From Gnetum montanum (lineage: Eukaryota; Streptophyta; Gnetopsida; Gnetales; Gnetaceae), in assembly GCA_015680685.1 (NCBI GenBank), contig MNCI01010116.1, positions 1,032,024-1,096,023 of the forward strand: 64,000 nucleotides of DNA, in the 5' to 3' direction. The position numbers and the translations under genes were made by a program. The notes under the pieces were generated by a model, which had not been told where the DNA came from, did no database searches, and was given only the letters and a program-made list of their open reading frames with translations. Below are positions 35,075 to 45,814 of this stretch, piece after piece. Position 1 is the first letter of the stretch. The number at the start of each line of letters is the position of its first letter.

Positions 35075-35789
35075 GGATTTTTACCATAGTCAACCTATCA
35101 TATTCAAAGTTGAAACAAACAATCATTGAGCATAGCATGGGCAAGGCAAAGGGAGGAAAAGTGTAGTGATAAAAGAAAGGAACCTAGAGTGTAGCAAAGA
35201 GGAAAAGAAAAAAAAGAGCATAACCATTCAACCATGATGCATTGTAGTGAATGCCAGCACCCTAGCCTCACCAACATGGAGGAAGGAGGATGCGAACTAA
35301 GGCACCTTCCTAGGGTGTGCATAGAGGATCAAAGGGAGATGCCATCAGCAAGTTAAGCTGCTATGCTCTCTCCTTGTTATTTCTTTCCTTTCTTCTTGTT
35401 CACTTTGGGGTTTTGGGGTTTTAAGGGTAGCTTTCCTTAGGTAGAGACCACCACCATCGCCGCAACTACCATAAGTCACATCCAAGAGAGGGAATGCGCA
35501 TGGTGGATTTTTTGGGTTTCTAGGATTTTTGTTGCAAGGGTGTCTCCTTTTTTGTGTGTGTCTCGTGCATGGTGTAGGATGAGGGTCTTCGACATCCTAT
35601 GCATGATGCGAAATAGGGATTTTTTTCACATCTCACGTGTGACAAGGGATAGAGTTGGAATGGTTTGTGTACACATTTTTTTTTTGTTTTATTTGTTTTT
35701 AGCCATGGTCAAGGTAGCTTCAAGGTGAATACAAGTGTAACAATCTAGGTAGGGCAACTACGAGGATCACGATTGTCATGCTAGGGTAC

Positions 35790-36310
35790 ATTCTTGAGAG
35801 TGTGATCAAAACATTACAAAAAAATTTTGATTTTCTAGCATCACACTCTATAGGAAATGCAGTCAATAGGTTACACTCTGTAGTGAGTGCAACCAACAAT
35901 TTGAAATTTTTTAACACTTTTAAAATTTTTGCAATTGTTACACTAGGCAGGAAGTGTAGCCAACACTTTGATTTTTTTTTTTTTTTTTTTTTAATAAATT
36001 TTTTTAGAATTATTTTTTTGTTTTTTTTTTTTTCCTTTTTTTTTTTTTTTTTTTTTAATAAATTTTTTTAGAATTATTTTTTTGTTTTTTTTTTTTTCCT
36101 TTTTTTTTTTTTTTTTTTTTGCAGTTGTTATGCTCAGTGGGGAGCGTAGCCAAGATTTTGAAAATTTTTTAAGTTGTTACTCTCAGCAGGGAGTGTAGCC
36201 AACACTTTGAATTTTTTTGTAGTTTTGAGGGTTACACTTTGTAGGGAGTGTAGCCAATAGTTAGAAAACATTTTGTAATTTTAAAGATTATGCTTTATAT
36301 GGATCATAAC
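35790..36310 (+). repeat. Palindrome array in intron 1 of the antisense gene (B)
   Basis: Units such as GTTATGCTCAGTGGGGAGCG and GTTACACTAGGCAGGAAGTG, each followed by TAGCCAA, are spaced about 50-70 bp apart. It is the counterpart of 9990-10300 in A. It encloses a T-rich tandem duplication at 35993-36120. Confidence 0.55.
35993..36120. repeat. Two copies of a 64-bp T-rich unit
   Basis: The unit begins AATAAATTTTTTTAGAATTA at 35993 and again at 36057, with long T runs after it. A has only a short T run here. It may be a replication slip or an assembly artefact in homopolymer sequence. Confidence 0.6.
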
Positions 36311-37120
36311 TGACAGTTAGTGAATTTTTTGATATTTTTAAAGTTATAATGTTTGTAGATGTAAAATGTAGATGTTAATGTTATGCTCCGTTGGGGAGTA
36401 GGCACATTAGATGGGTATGTTGACTTCCCTTTCTTGTGGGGCTTGGTGGGGAAGTTAAGAGTTTTACTAATATGTTAAGTCTAATTTTTATGCCTTTTTT
36501 CATTTTTTGTATCCAATGGTAACATTCTCCTCTTATTATTGCTATGGCTATAGGGTACTGTTAAAACCCATCCTCATTATGGTTAAGCTAGCGGGTATCT
36601 TGTGTTGTATGAGCGAGCTTGTGCCAAATGTACTAGCACTAGACACACGTGTGGGTCACCAGGCAATAAGGTTTAAGTCAAGAGCACAAGAGTTCCTAGA
36701 ATTTTTGCTCTGCCACTTTAGTGTGATGATATGGTCACACTTGGTAGTAGAAGTAATTGGTATCATAACAGAAATGCTGTTTCTTAGGGCAAACTGAGGC
36801 ATCCTAAGGTTCATATCTGATGAGCCTGCTAGTGATGAAGGAGTAGGAAGTTGAGGCCAGGGCTAGGGATATGGGAGATGCCAGAATTCTGGTGCTACAA
36901 TAAGAACAACATGTTCTTCGTTGTCCAACGCATTCATACTCTTTTCCAGAACCCACATGTGATACTATATTATGCTGGAGGGTGAGTCCTCTTATGATTT
37001 TTGCACTATTCACTTGATTATAACTCATGTTAAGATGCTAACCACTCATGTCTAATGTCAGGTTTACCATTGACGCAAAGGGTCTCCATGATGAGGAGGG
37101 GGCATTGAACTTGACTCTCA

Positions 37121-37125
37121 CTACT
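37121..37125. other. Target-site duplication of Athila-2, left copy
   Basis: CTACT on the left pairs with CTACC at 45815-45819. Element A, the empty-site equivalent, reads CACTACCCTG at about 11140, so the ancestral target was CTACC. Confidence 0.8.
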
Positions 37126-37142
37126 TGATGAAACGTGATTCA

Positions 37143-37256
37143 CACAGGCCGCGATATCGCGTATGCGATATCACAGCTGACGTGATATCACATCCCCCAT
37201 GATATCGCATACGCGATATCACTTCTTCCCCTACGATATCGCGTACGCGATATCGC
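37143..37256. repeat. GATATCGCG palindromes in U3 of Athila-2 5' LTR
   Basis: Four palindrome copies are present. The one at 37234-37255 is a perfect 22-bp palindrome with arms CGATATCGCGT. The 3' LTR keeps another perfect one with arms CGATATCGTGT (44851-44872). They end 17 bp before the TATA box. Confidence 0.85.
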
Positions 37257-37272
37257 AGTCTGCCACAATTTC

Positions 37273-37280
37273 TATAAATA
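37273..37280 (+). promoter_or_regulatory. TATA box of Athila-2 5' LTR
   Basis: TATAAATA in TTTCTATAAATAAGAGGCC, repeated at 44958-44965 in the 3' LTR. Confidence 0.8.
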
Positions 37281-38141
37281 AGAGGCCACTCTCCCTGATT
37301 TGACATGCCAGTTTTAGAGTAGCAAAGCTCTGGCAGTTTGATCCCTCCAGAGTTAGATTTTATCCCATGTCTTCCTGCAGTGTGGTGAATGTAATTGTAC
37401 GGTGTCTTTATTCGAGTGTGCTGTACTTGGACACGCACATGATCGGCAATAAAGATCGAGATTACTTCATCATTGTAGCATTCACTTAGTTTATTTATTT
37501 TTTATTTATTTAATGTTATTTATTTCTTTCGTAGCGTGGTGTGAGTACGACTTGGCTACGAGCACCCATGGGTGTATACGGATAGTCAAGGAATTGGTTA
37601 CTCATCGCGATTAGTCTCTCACCCTTAAACTCCTAGAACGCGGAATGAGTACGACTTGATTACGAGCATTTAAGTGTGACTACTTGGTAGCCCAGTGGTG
37701 TAGCTAGGATCTACGCTTGGTAAGTGGTGTATTTGGGGTCTACGCTTGGTAATCCCAATGGCGTACCTAGGCCTACACTTAGTAGTCCCAGTGGTAGTCG
37801 TGCATGAGGTCCAAGATGTGTACGGTTGATCAAGGAATCGGTTGCTCATCGCACTTAGGCTAGATTAGATTTTCTTACCCTTTCCCTCCTAGCTTAGCTT
37901 AGTTAATATTATTTTCCACTGCCATTAGGAGTAGCGTTAGAATTAGAATACATCATACACCTCATCTAGACTAAACCATACGTCACATATGCAAAACTAT
38001 TCTAGGTGGGAAGACAGCGAACTGCGACCTAAGGCTAACTATCTAGCTACCACAGCTAGTCCATCTGCGGAGTTTGACCGGATCACGTGTGCGATGCTCA
38101 TTTCGTATGGTTGAGTGTAGGGGTACCTCTCCACTCATCAT

Positions 38142-38159
38142 TGGTGTCGTTGTCAGGGA
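38142..38159 (+). other. Primer-binding site of Athila-2 (tRNA-Asp type)
   Basis: TGGTGTCGTTGTCAGGGA lies one base after the LTR. The sequence complementary to the tRNA-Asp 3' end used by Athila elements is TGGCGCCGTTGCCGGGGA. The four differences are all C-to-T or G-to-A. Confidence 0.75.
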
Positions 38160-38263
38160 TGGTGCTAGTTATCTAGATTAGTTATATCATACAAGGTCGC
38201 TGTAAAGAACTTATCTCTTAAAAAGAAGAAATTATAAAAAGTCACATAAATTTACAAACAACA

Positions 38264-39980
38264 ATGCCTCTCCTACAAGATGATAATAAAGCCACACTTA
38301 GTGAGGAAGTTCATTAGAGAACCAACAAACTATATGATGATGAAGGTAGGAGTATACAACTTGAAGTGGGAGTTTCCTATAAGAATGAACAAAAACAACG
38401 TCATCATAATGCATGGAAGCCTAACTTACCTGATGACGATGAACCCCCACTAGCCACTACAAGCTTAATGCAAATACAAGAGGTCGTTCGAATCTCACAT
38501 AGGCATCGTAAAGAGAGCCGTCTACCTAGGCTTGATTTAAACAAATTTCCTAAATTTTCATGAGGCTATGACTTAGATCCACATCAACATTTACTAGCCT
38601 TCTACGATGCCTGCACATGGAATAACATTGATAACAGTTGGCAAAAACTAAAGCTCTTTCCTATGACACTCGTTGACCAAGCTAAAGTATGGTATAGATC
38701 GTTAAAACCAAACTCAATACGATGCTGGTCAACAATGGTAGAAGTCTTTAACGAAAAATATCAAACCTACGCAAGAGTGTCAGCCTTGAGGAAACAAATC
38801 CAAGGATGGAAACAAGCACAACATGAACCCTTGGACATGGCCTTAGAAAGATATTATGCACTGTTAAACAACTGTCCAGGCCATGGNNNNNNNNNNNNNN
38901 NNNNNNNNNNNNNNNNNNNNNNNNNNNNNNNNNNNNNNNNNNNNNNNNNNNNNNNNNNNNNNNNNNNNNNNNNNNNNNNNNNNNNNNNNNNNNNNNNNNN
39001 NNNNNNNNNNNNNNNNNNNNNNNNNNNNNNNNNNNNNNNNNNNNNNNNNNNNNNNNNNNNNNNNNNNNNNNNNNNNNNNNNNNNNNNNNNNNNNNNNNNN
39101 NNNNNNNNNNNNNNNNNNNNNNNNNNNNNNNNNNNNNNNNNNNNNNNNNNNNNNNNNNNNNNNNNNNNNNNNNNNNNNNNNNNNNNNNNNNNNNNNNNNN
39201 NNNNNNNNNNNNNNNNNNNNNNNNNNNNNNNNNNNNNNNNNNNNNNNNNNNNNNNNNNNNNNNNNNNNNNNNNNNNNNNNNNNNNNNNNNNNNNNNNNNN
39301 NNNNNNNNNNNNNNNNNNNNNNNNNNNNNNNNNNNNNNNNNNNNNNNNNNNNNNNNNNNNNNNNNCCCATACCTCCAACACAACCACCACCTTGTGCACC
39401 TTACATCCCTCCTAACTTTCAACATTCTCATCCTTTCCCTCCTTCCACAATGCCACCAACTGTTCCTAAGGTGTTTGTACCACCGCAACCCACGAACAAC
39501 ACTTGTGTTGCTGCTACTAACAGCAGTGAAGAGCCTCCTCAACATCAAAGGTTTCCTTTCTTTAAACATGGCCGTAGGAAGGGACAACATAACTCTGAGA
39601 CCACTACATCTTCCAACCCAACACAAGCCCAACAATGTGGTGCACCCTTACCTTCGAACCCAACACCTCATGTAACTTCATCAGGGCCACCAACTTACAC
39701 ACCAACAACCACAAGGCCCAATGAACACAATCATGGGAGGCATCAGCCCAATCCTTGCATTCCATCTAACGGTCCTAAACATCATAGTGGGTCAACTCGT
39801 TATCTGGGAACTACATTGTATGAAGTGCCCCACTGTGTTTATTATAAAGTGTGTGAAATCCAAGGTGATAAGTATGGGACAGCTTCAATATTTTCAATAT
39901 GCAAGGATCCTCATTTTCCATTTATTAATCCTAGCCATACTCAACTGATTAGTTATGGGGGATATCCCCCATTTCAATAA
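38264..39980 (+). pseudogene. gag: gag of Athila-2, with an assembly gap
   Basis: The frame from the ATG at 38264 is free of indels up to the gap, with two stops (TAG at about 38312, TGA at 38561). Core motifs are LDLNKFPKFS, DPHQHLLAFYDACTW, LKLFPMTLVDQAKVWYRSL, FNEKYQTYARVS and HEPLDMALERYYALLNNCPG. These match Athila-1 gag and the general Ty3 gag core. After the gap there is a long Pro/Thr/Asn-rich tail ending at 39980. The phase across the gap is not known. Protease should follow but is missing. Confidence 0.8.
38887..39365. other. Assembly gap (479 N) in Athila-2 gag
   Basis: All bases are undetermined. The gag core lies before it and the Pro-rich tail after it, so the gap hides the end of capsid and any zinc knuckle. 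Frames that run through the N are not evidence for genes. Confidence 0.99.
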
Positions 39981-41332
39981 CAAGCAAGATTAATAAATAT
40001 TTTTCATTTTCTTTAATTTTTCAACTTTTTGTTTTATCTTTTTGTGTGTTTATATTTTCATGTTTGTGTAAGTAATCTCGTCTATGAATAAAACACTCAT
40101 GTGGATCATTGGTTGAGATGTATTTTATGTTATTAAGTCATGAGTGATCAATTATTTGAAACAGTGAGCCCACTACATCCACTCATCCACTCTATAAATA
40201 AGAGGTTCTGTTCGAGGGTACAGTGATATTCTTGAAATTTCTAAACCTTAAAATTAATTTTGTGTTCATTGTACCCAGAATGAAGAAGGATGGACCAAGA
40301 GGGAATGATTAGGGTGTGACATCAAGGGGAGTTGTGGATTCTCTTTGGTGACGTCTGTGGGAGTTATCATGCAATATGGTTGTACTGAGAAACTTGTAGA
40401 TCTAATGAAAAATGGGAGTAAGAGTAATCAAAAGGGCACTCAAAAATAAAACACTGTTCTAGGGGGTTCCACTGGAAAGACATGTACCCATGCTTGAAGG
40501 TTCGCGGCTTCTCTGGATTCAATAAAGTGAAAAAAAAAAAGAAAAGGAGAGAAAAAGAAAAAGAAGTGCCATAAAACAAAAATCACTCCTCCCTTGTACT
40601 AAACTCCAAGTGATCGTACGCCTTGTTGTTATGGTACTCTCTTAGTTATTCATCATGGGATGAAACAATGCGATGTCACTGATTAGAAGGATGGACTTGG
40701 TTCTGATCTTGGAACGATGGGTTAATGACACGTTAATCATGCTTTACACGCAGGATTCATTGTGCTCGGGGTCAGTTACCTCATGTCCCAATCTCAACGA
40801 TCCCTTTCTACACTTCGTCTCATCTCACTGTTCGTGTAATTGTAGCTCGTGTCCTGTGTAGCATAGAATTTTCATCTCATTTCAGTGATATTTACATGTG
40901 TGTGTTTTGTGGAGTTAGTGCAGATTCCATTTAACCCTTCTAGTGCCCACAGACACTTTAAGTGTGGTTACACAAGGGCATAATAGGTTGAAACCTGCTT
41001 TGGGGAGGATCCACTTGTGTAATTTTTCATAATCTTCACTAATTCTCTAGCTCAAACACACAATTTCTTACCCTTAGCTTAATTTTCATAAGTTTCTTTC
41101 CCATTTATTAACCCTCAAAACTTTAACGTTCCAATGTACCATTACATTCCCTTTTCTTCATAACCGCCAAATTTTTAATTGTTAAATTCACATCATTATC
41201 ATTTAAAGTGCCTCTCGAATTCATGTAATTACCCTTGAATATATTAATCCTTGTCAATGTCCTTGTTTTACACCAATAATTTCAAGAAAATGATTAAAAA
41301 ATTCGATCTTTTCATGTGTCTTACCTTAGTTG
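39981..41332 (+). other. Noncoding spacer of Athila-2
   Basis: No supported coding frame. It contains CTCTATAAATAAGAGG at about 40190, a possible weak TATA motif, and islands matching the post-integrase spacer of Athila-1. This shows that pol was lost between gag and the spacer rather than that pol moved. Confidence 0.6.
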
Positions 41333-41394
41333 GGACGAGATATCGCGTACGCGATGTACCGTACGCGATATCGCGTCCTATTTCCCTATAAATA
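41333..41394 (+). promoter_or_regulatory. Internal LTR-like promoter before the Athila-2 extra ORF
   Basis: A hairpin has 19-bp arms (41333-41351 and 41360-41378, one mismatch) and an 8-base loop. The arms carry GATATCGCGTACG, the same core as the U3 palindromes. A TATA box (TATAAATA, 41387-41394) follows after 8 bp, in CCCTATAAATAGGAATC. Downstream sequence does not match R/U5, so it is not a stray LTR. It most likely drives the ORF at 41864. Confidence 0.6.
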
Positions 41395-41863
41395 GGAATC
41401 TATGCCACAACACTTAGCATCATTTGGCCATTTACGTTGGGGGAATTTTTGAATTTTTTCTCTACGACTTGCAATTGTGTGACCCTTGCTTTTTCATTCA
41501 TATTTCACGTGCTGGTACTCCGATTTAAATTCCATTTGAACCTGCTTGAACCTGGAGTGTTTAGTTTAGTTGTGGGGGAGAGACATTTGCCAAAAAGTGC
41601 CTAATTTTTTTGAAATTTGTCATCGCCCAAAGGACATCAATTAGGGTAATTAATACTAACACTTAGACAAATTGTGCCAAAAATCATATGACCTTAAGTA
41701 TACCAGGAGCTTAAAATGAAAATCCACCTAAGTTATAGGACCCATCATTATAATTTTCAGGCATAATCACACGATAACATAAGATCTTCAATCAAAGGAA
41801 TTTAGTAAGGTATAACTTGAATTTAAAAACAACCTTACTAACATTTGGCCCGTGTGATTGCAG

Positions 41864-44653
41864 ATGGCCCTGAAATGTTCACAGCAGAAGAGTCCTGCCC
41901 AAGGTGGAGCGAAACAACCTAGGAGAGGTAGAAGGCAAGGTCCTGATGGACAACATACCGAATAGGAGGTGCACTTATTTAGTATCCATCAAGAAGAACC
42001 TCCTACCAGACGATCCAAGCAAGTAGAAGGAGGAGTTGCTGCTGCACCTGAACCAGGACAACAACTCACGTTACCCCCAGAATGTGTTCAGGCTATCCAT
42101 ACAAAGTCCACAATTGCTTTGGTGATTGTGGAACTTAACTTTGAATCTTTCATAGAGTTTGCTCCTGAGACTGTTAGGGATCACCTTAAAGGGTCTCCCT
42201 TATGGCCTGTCCTCTCTGAAAATGGTGCCTGGTACTTAGGTGAAACGTACCTATTCTGGCACAATAAGGAGCAAGGCACCACGGTTAACATTGGTGGTGT
42301 GATAGTTGATTTTTTTGCACAGGAAATTTTGGAAGTGTTAAACCTTTCGAATTCAGGCCCCCATGTTGCTCGGTTATCCACCTGATCAGACCTTGATGTA
42401 CGAAAAGATTGGTTAGAGAAGGCTTATGGTAGAGATAAAGCTTTTGGTGAGCTAACGACGGAAGAGTGGGTTTATTTCAAAATCAGAACCTATCACCTCT
42501 TCCCCACTAAAGGTTTGAAAAGAATATCAACGTATGTGGCAAGAGGATGTGCAGTGTTGATAGGAAAGGTTAACTCTAACCTTCCCCATCTATATTTGAC
42601 GGAGATCCTAAGGCGATTCGAAGAATGGAAGTCAGGGAAAATGGCACTCCCTTTTCCTTGCCTTATCAGAAAACTATGCCGATGGGCTGGTATTCGGGGA
42701 TATACAAATGACGTTCTCCGAAAGGCCCAAAATGCTTCTTATGCTAAATTATTAAAGGTGCCAACTCTAAGAAAGAGCACTAGCGAAGAGCTGGGACCAG
42801 ATGAAGAAGAAGAAGAGCAGATGACTGGATCCCCTGCAACTCAACTTGCAGGACCTAGTCAACCTCTAGCCACAGGTCTCAGCCAACAACAAGAAGTAGG
42901 ACCCAGCATAGGCCAGGATCAGCCCCCACTGCAAGACTATAGACCGTCAATGAGCCATCTTAGGGCCATCGCCAAGACGGTTAGTTGGGGAAGTCGTGAT
43001 GATGCAAACCTCTTCCACGTCATCAATGATGCCAACCAGCCTATGATTTCAGTAGATCGCACACGGGGTGAGTTATCAATGCAAACAGGAGGAGGGGAAA
43101 GCAGATGGTCACAGCAGATCTCTAGACATGCGGCATCTTTTCAAGTGTAGTTAGAGACTGGTGAAGGGGCCACTGTGATGGTCATGCAACACCAGGATGC
43201 CACGGGAGCTGCTGAAGTGGTCGTAGACCACATCAAAGAGTCCTTTAATGTGCCTATTGTACCACTAGCATATCTTTCAGGAGCATGGGATGCTCAAACT
43301 ATTGCTGGAACCTCAATGAATCCTGTGGAACATGAGGATGTATTGGATAGATTGCTTCAAACAAGACAAGTTTTGACGTCCCTGTTTGACACCCCCCAGG
43401 ATGTAATGGTAATTCAATCAGACCTCATTTCCACAAAGGAGAAGCTGGTCCTATCTGAAGTAAGGGCAGAGCATGCTGAAGCTGAAGTGCAGAAACTACA
43501 AGAGCAGCTCGTAGCCTTACAAACAGCACAGCGGGATCCTTTATGATTGGTTCCCGTAGACTAGCTAGACAATTTTAGAACCGAGAAACTAACAAAACTA
43601 ATTATAGAAAATAAGAAGGTGGAAGAAGAAAAGGAGATGGCCACTTGGGATGCCTCTGCAGCTCAAGCGCAAACTCATGCGCATCTTAAGGTACTCAAGG
43701 CCTTACAAGAAGAGAATAAGTAGTTGGTTGCAGATAATCTTCGATTGACTTCTGTGGAGAAACAAAAGAATGTTCTTGATGAAAAATTTCATCAATTGAG
43801 AGAACAATTCATTCGGGTCAACCGAGATGTAAGCCATTTAGCCAAAGAAAATTGAACCCTCTCAATGGAGGAGGTACATGCTATTCGACAAAAATCAACC
43901 ATCGAAATTAGCACATGGCAGAATGAGACTAAACGACATGAGAAGATGAAGGAGCATTTCCATGATCAGGTGGGGATGTACAAACAAATCCTGGAGAAGG
44001 AGATCCATATGGCCAAAGCTCAAATCAACAACATCAATGCCCAGCACACTGATTAGGGGGCCATATTGGACACTTATGCCTACGTCCACCAAGTAGAAAT
44101 TAAGAACCGAGACCTATAGATCCAGGACTTAACTAAATACATGGAGTTGGCAAACCTTTGATATGCCAACCTGGCCATGTTAACAGTAGGATGCCTGAGG
44201 TCAGAGCTTGAGCAGCAAGTAGCTTCCACCCATATCAAATATGAAGCAGAATTTATAGAGCGAAAGAAGTTGGCTGAAAAGTTAGATGTCGCAAATTCTG
44301 AACTCGCGGTGGTAAAAGAAAGCTACCAAGGATAGAAAAATGTGGCAACCAACTTGGCTCGACGACTAACAGAACTTCACGAATACAAAGACAAACCCAG
44401 AGCCTATGAAGAGGAACAACGAGTGTTCACGGCATGGTACGTCAAAGCTAATCAGATGTTCCCGTAACTACCCTGTCCGTGGGAAGTGCCGACTCCATCA
44501 AACATCGGAGCATCAGCATGGAAGGCACAAGACCCCCAGACCGAAGAGGAGAAGCTCCAGGCTATTCTTCAGCATCGTAAACCTTCAAAGCTTGGAGCAC
44601 ATGACAAAGGGAAAGCACCCATGGAGGAGCCACCACCACCAGGAACTACATGA
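41864..44653 (+). pseudogene. Extra sense-strand ORF of Athila-2, 929 codons, coiled-coil protein
   Basis: The ATG follows GATTGCAG, a likely 3' splice site, so a spliced leader is probable. One frame runs 2790 bases to a TGA at 44651 with no indel. It is crossed by 12 stops (TAG at 41963, 43148, 43562, 43721, 44054, 44117 and 44333; TGA at 42383, 43544, 43853 and 44159; TAA at 44465), each explained by a C-to-T or G-to-A change. The N-terminal 300 residues look globular (GSPLWPVLSENGAWYLGETY, EEWVYFKIRTYHLFPT). An acidic Pro/Gln linker follows, and from about residue 520 a long heptad-like coiled coil. The C-terminus is KAPMEEPPPPGTT. It lies in the place of the Athila env-like ORF, but I see no signal peptide or membrane segment. 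Function unknown. Confidence 0.7.
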
Positions 44654-44813
44654 GTTCCACATTTTTGTAGTTGTAGTATTTTTTCGCTGTGTTGTGTCTT
44701 CCCACACTGCGGCATTAGTCCATTTCTTTTTCCAGTTAATAATCCCATACCTATCCACTGTGTAATCACTGAAGCTTGTTCTCCTTGTAACTCAAGGACT
44801 AGTTTTTATTCAG

Positions 44814-44824
44814 TCGTGGGGGTA
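44814..44824 (+). other. Polypurine-type tract of Athila-2
   Basis: TCGTGGGGGTA sits directly before the 3' LTR and matches Athila-1 (TTGTGGGGGTA). Confidence 0.6.
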
Positions 44825-45814
44825 TGATGAGATGCGATTCGCATAGGCCACGATATCGTGTACACGATATCGCAGCCGACGCGATATCCCATCCCCCGTG
44901 ATATCGCATCTTCCCCTACGATATCGCGTACACGATATCGCAGTTCATCATAATTTCTATAAATAAGAGGCCACTCTCCCTCATTTGACATCCCAATTTT
45001 AGAGTAGCAAAGCTCTGGCAGTTTGATCCCTCTAGAGTTAAATTTTTTCCCGTGTCTGCCCATAGTGTGCTGAATGTGATTATACGGTGTCTTTATTCGA
45101 GTGTGCCGTACTTGGACATGCACATGACTGGCAATAAAGATTGAGATTACTTCATCATTGTAGCATTCACTTAGTTTATTTAATGTTATTTATTGCTTTC
45201 GTAGCGCGTTATGAGTACGACTTGGCTACGAGCACCCACGGGTGTGTACGGCTAGTCAAGGAATCAGTTACTCATCGCGATTAGTCTCTCACCCTTAAAC
45301 TCCTAGAACGTGGAACAAGTACGACTTGATTACGAGCATTTAAGTGTGACTGCTTGGTAGCCTAGTGGTGTAGCTAGGATCTACACTTGGTAACCCAGTG
45401 GTGTATTTGGGGTCTACGCTTGGTAATCCCAATGGCGTACCTAGGCCTACGCTTGGTAGTCCCAGTGGTAGTCGTGCACTAGGTCCAAGATGTATACGGT
45501 TGATCAAGGAATCAGTTGCTCATCGCACTTAGGCTAGATTAGATTTTCTTACCCTTTCCATCCTAGCTTAGCTTAGTTAATATTATTTTCCACTGCCATC
45601 AAGAGTAGCGTTAGAATTAGAACACATCATACACCTCATCTAGACTAAACCATACATGAAATATGCAAAACTAGTCTAGGTGGGAAGACAACGAACTGCG
45701 ACCTAAGGCTAACTATCTAGGTGCCACAACTAGTCCATCTGTGGAGTTCGACCGGATCGCACGTGTGACACTCATTTTGTATGGTTGAGTGTAGGGGTAC
45801 CTTGCCACTCATCA
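44825..45814 (+). repeat. 3' LTR of Athila-2
   Basis: It is 990 bp long, from TGATGAGATG to CACTCATCA, with the U3 palindromes, TATA box (44958-44965), AATAAA (45133-45138) and U5 repeats of the 5' copy. The differences are mostly single C/T or G/A changes and a few short indels. Flanked by CTACC at 45815-45819. Confidence 0.9.

Larger units (their letters stand above)
37126..38140 (+). repeat. 5' LTR of Athila-2
   Basis: It is 1015 bp long, from TGATGAAACG to CACTCATCA. U3 holds GATATCGCGTACGCGATATC palindromes (37143-37256), the TATA box is at 37273-37280 and AATAAA at 37448-37453. U5 holds a four-unit tandem repeat (about 37690-37800) on AGTGGTGTAGCTAGGATCTA and CGCTTGGTA, and twice GAGTACGACTTG(G/A)(C/T)TACGAG. 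Confidence 0.9.
37126..45814 (+). mobile_element. Athila-2: pol-less Athila-type element with gag and an extra ORF
   Basis: Both LTRs, the primer site, the G-rich tract and the 5-bp target duplication are present. The order is LTR, primer site, gag, noncoding spacer, internal promoter module, 929-codon ORF, G-rich tract, LTR. Protease, RT, RNase H and integrase are absent: gag is followed by spacer sequence that in Athila-1 comes after integrase. It would depend on another element for movement. A 479-base run of N (38887-39365) lies in gag. High CpG content and similar LTRs suggest it is among the younger insertions. Confidence 0.85.

Noticed and set aside
38663-39980. Several frames running through N on both strands
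   Set aside because: The gap contributes no coding evidence; only the flanking gag parts are supported.
41864-44653. Calling the Athila-2 extra ORF an envelope gene
   Set aside because: Its position fits the env-like ORF of Athila, but no signal peptide or membrane segment is visible and the C-terminal half is coiled coil.
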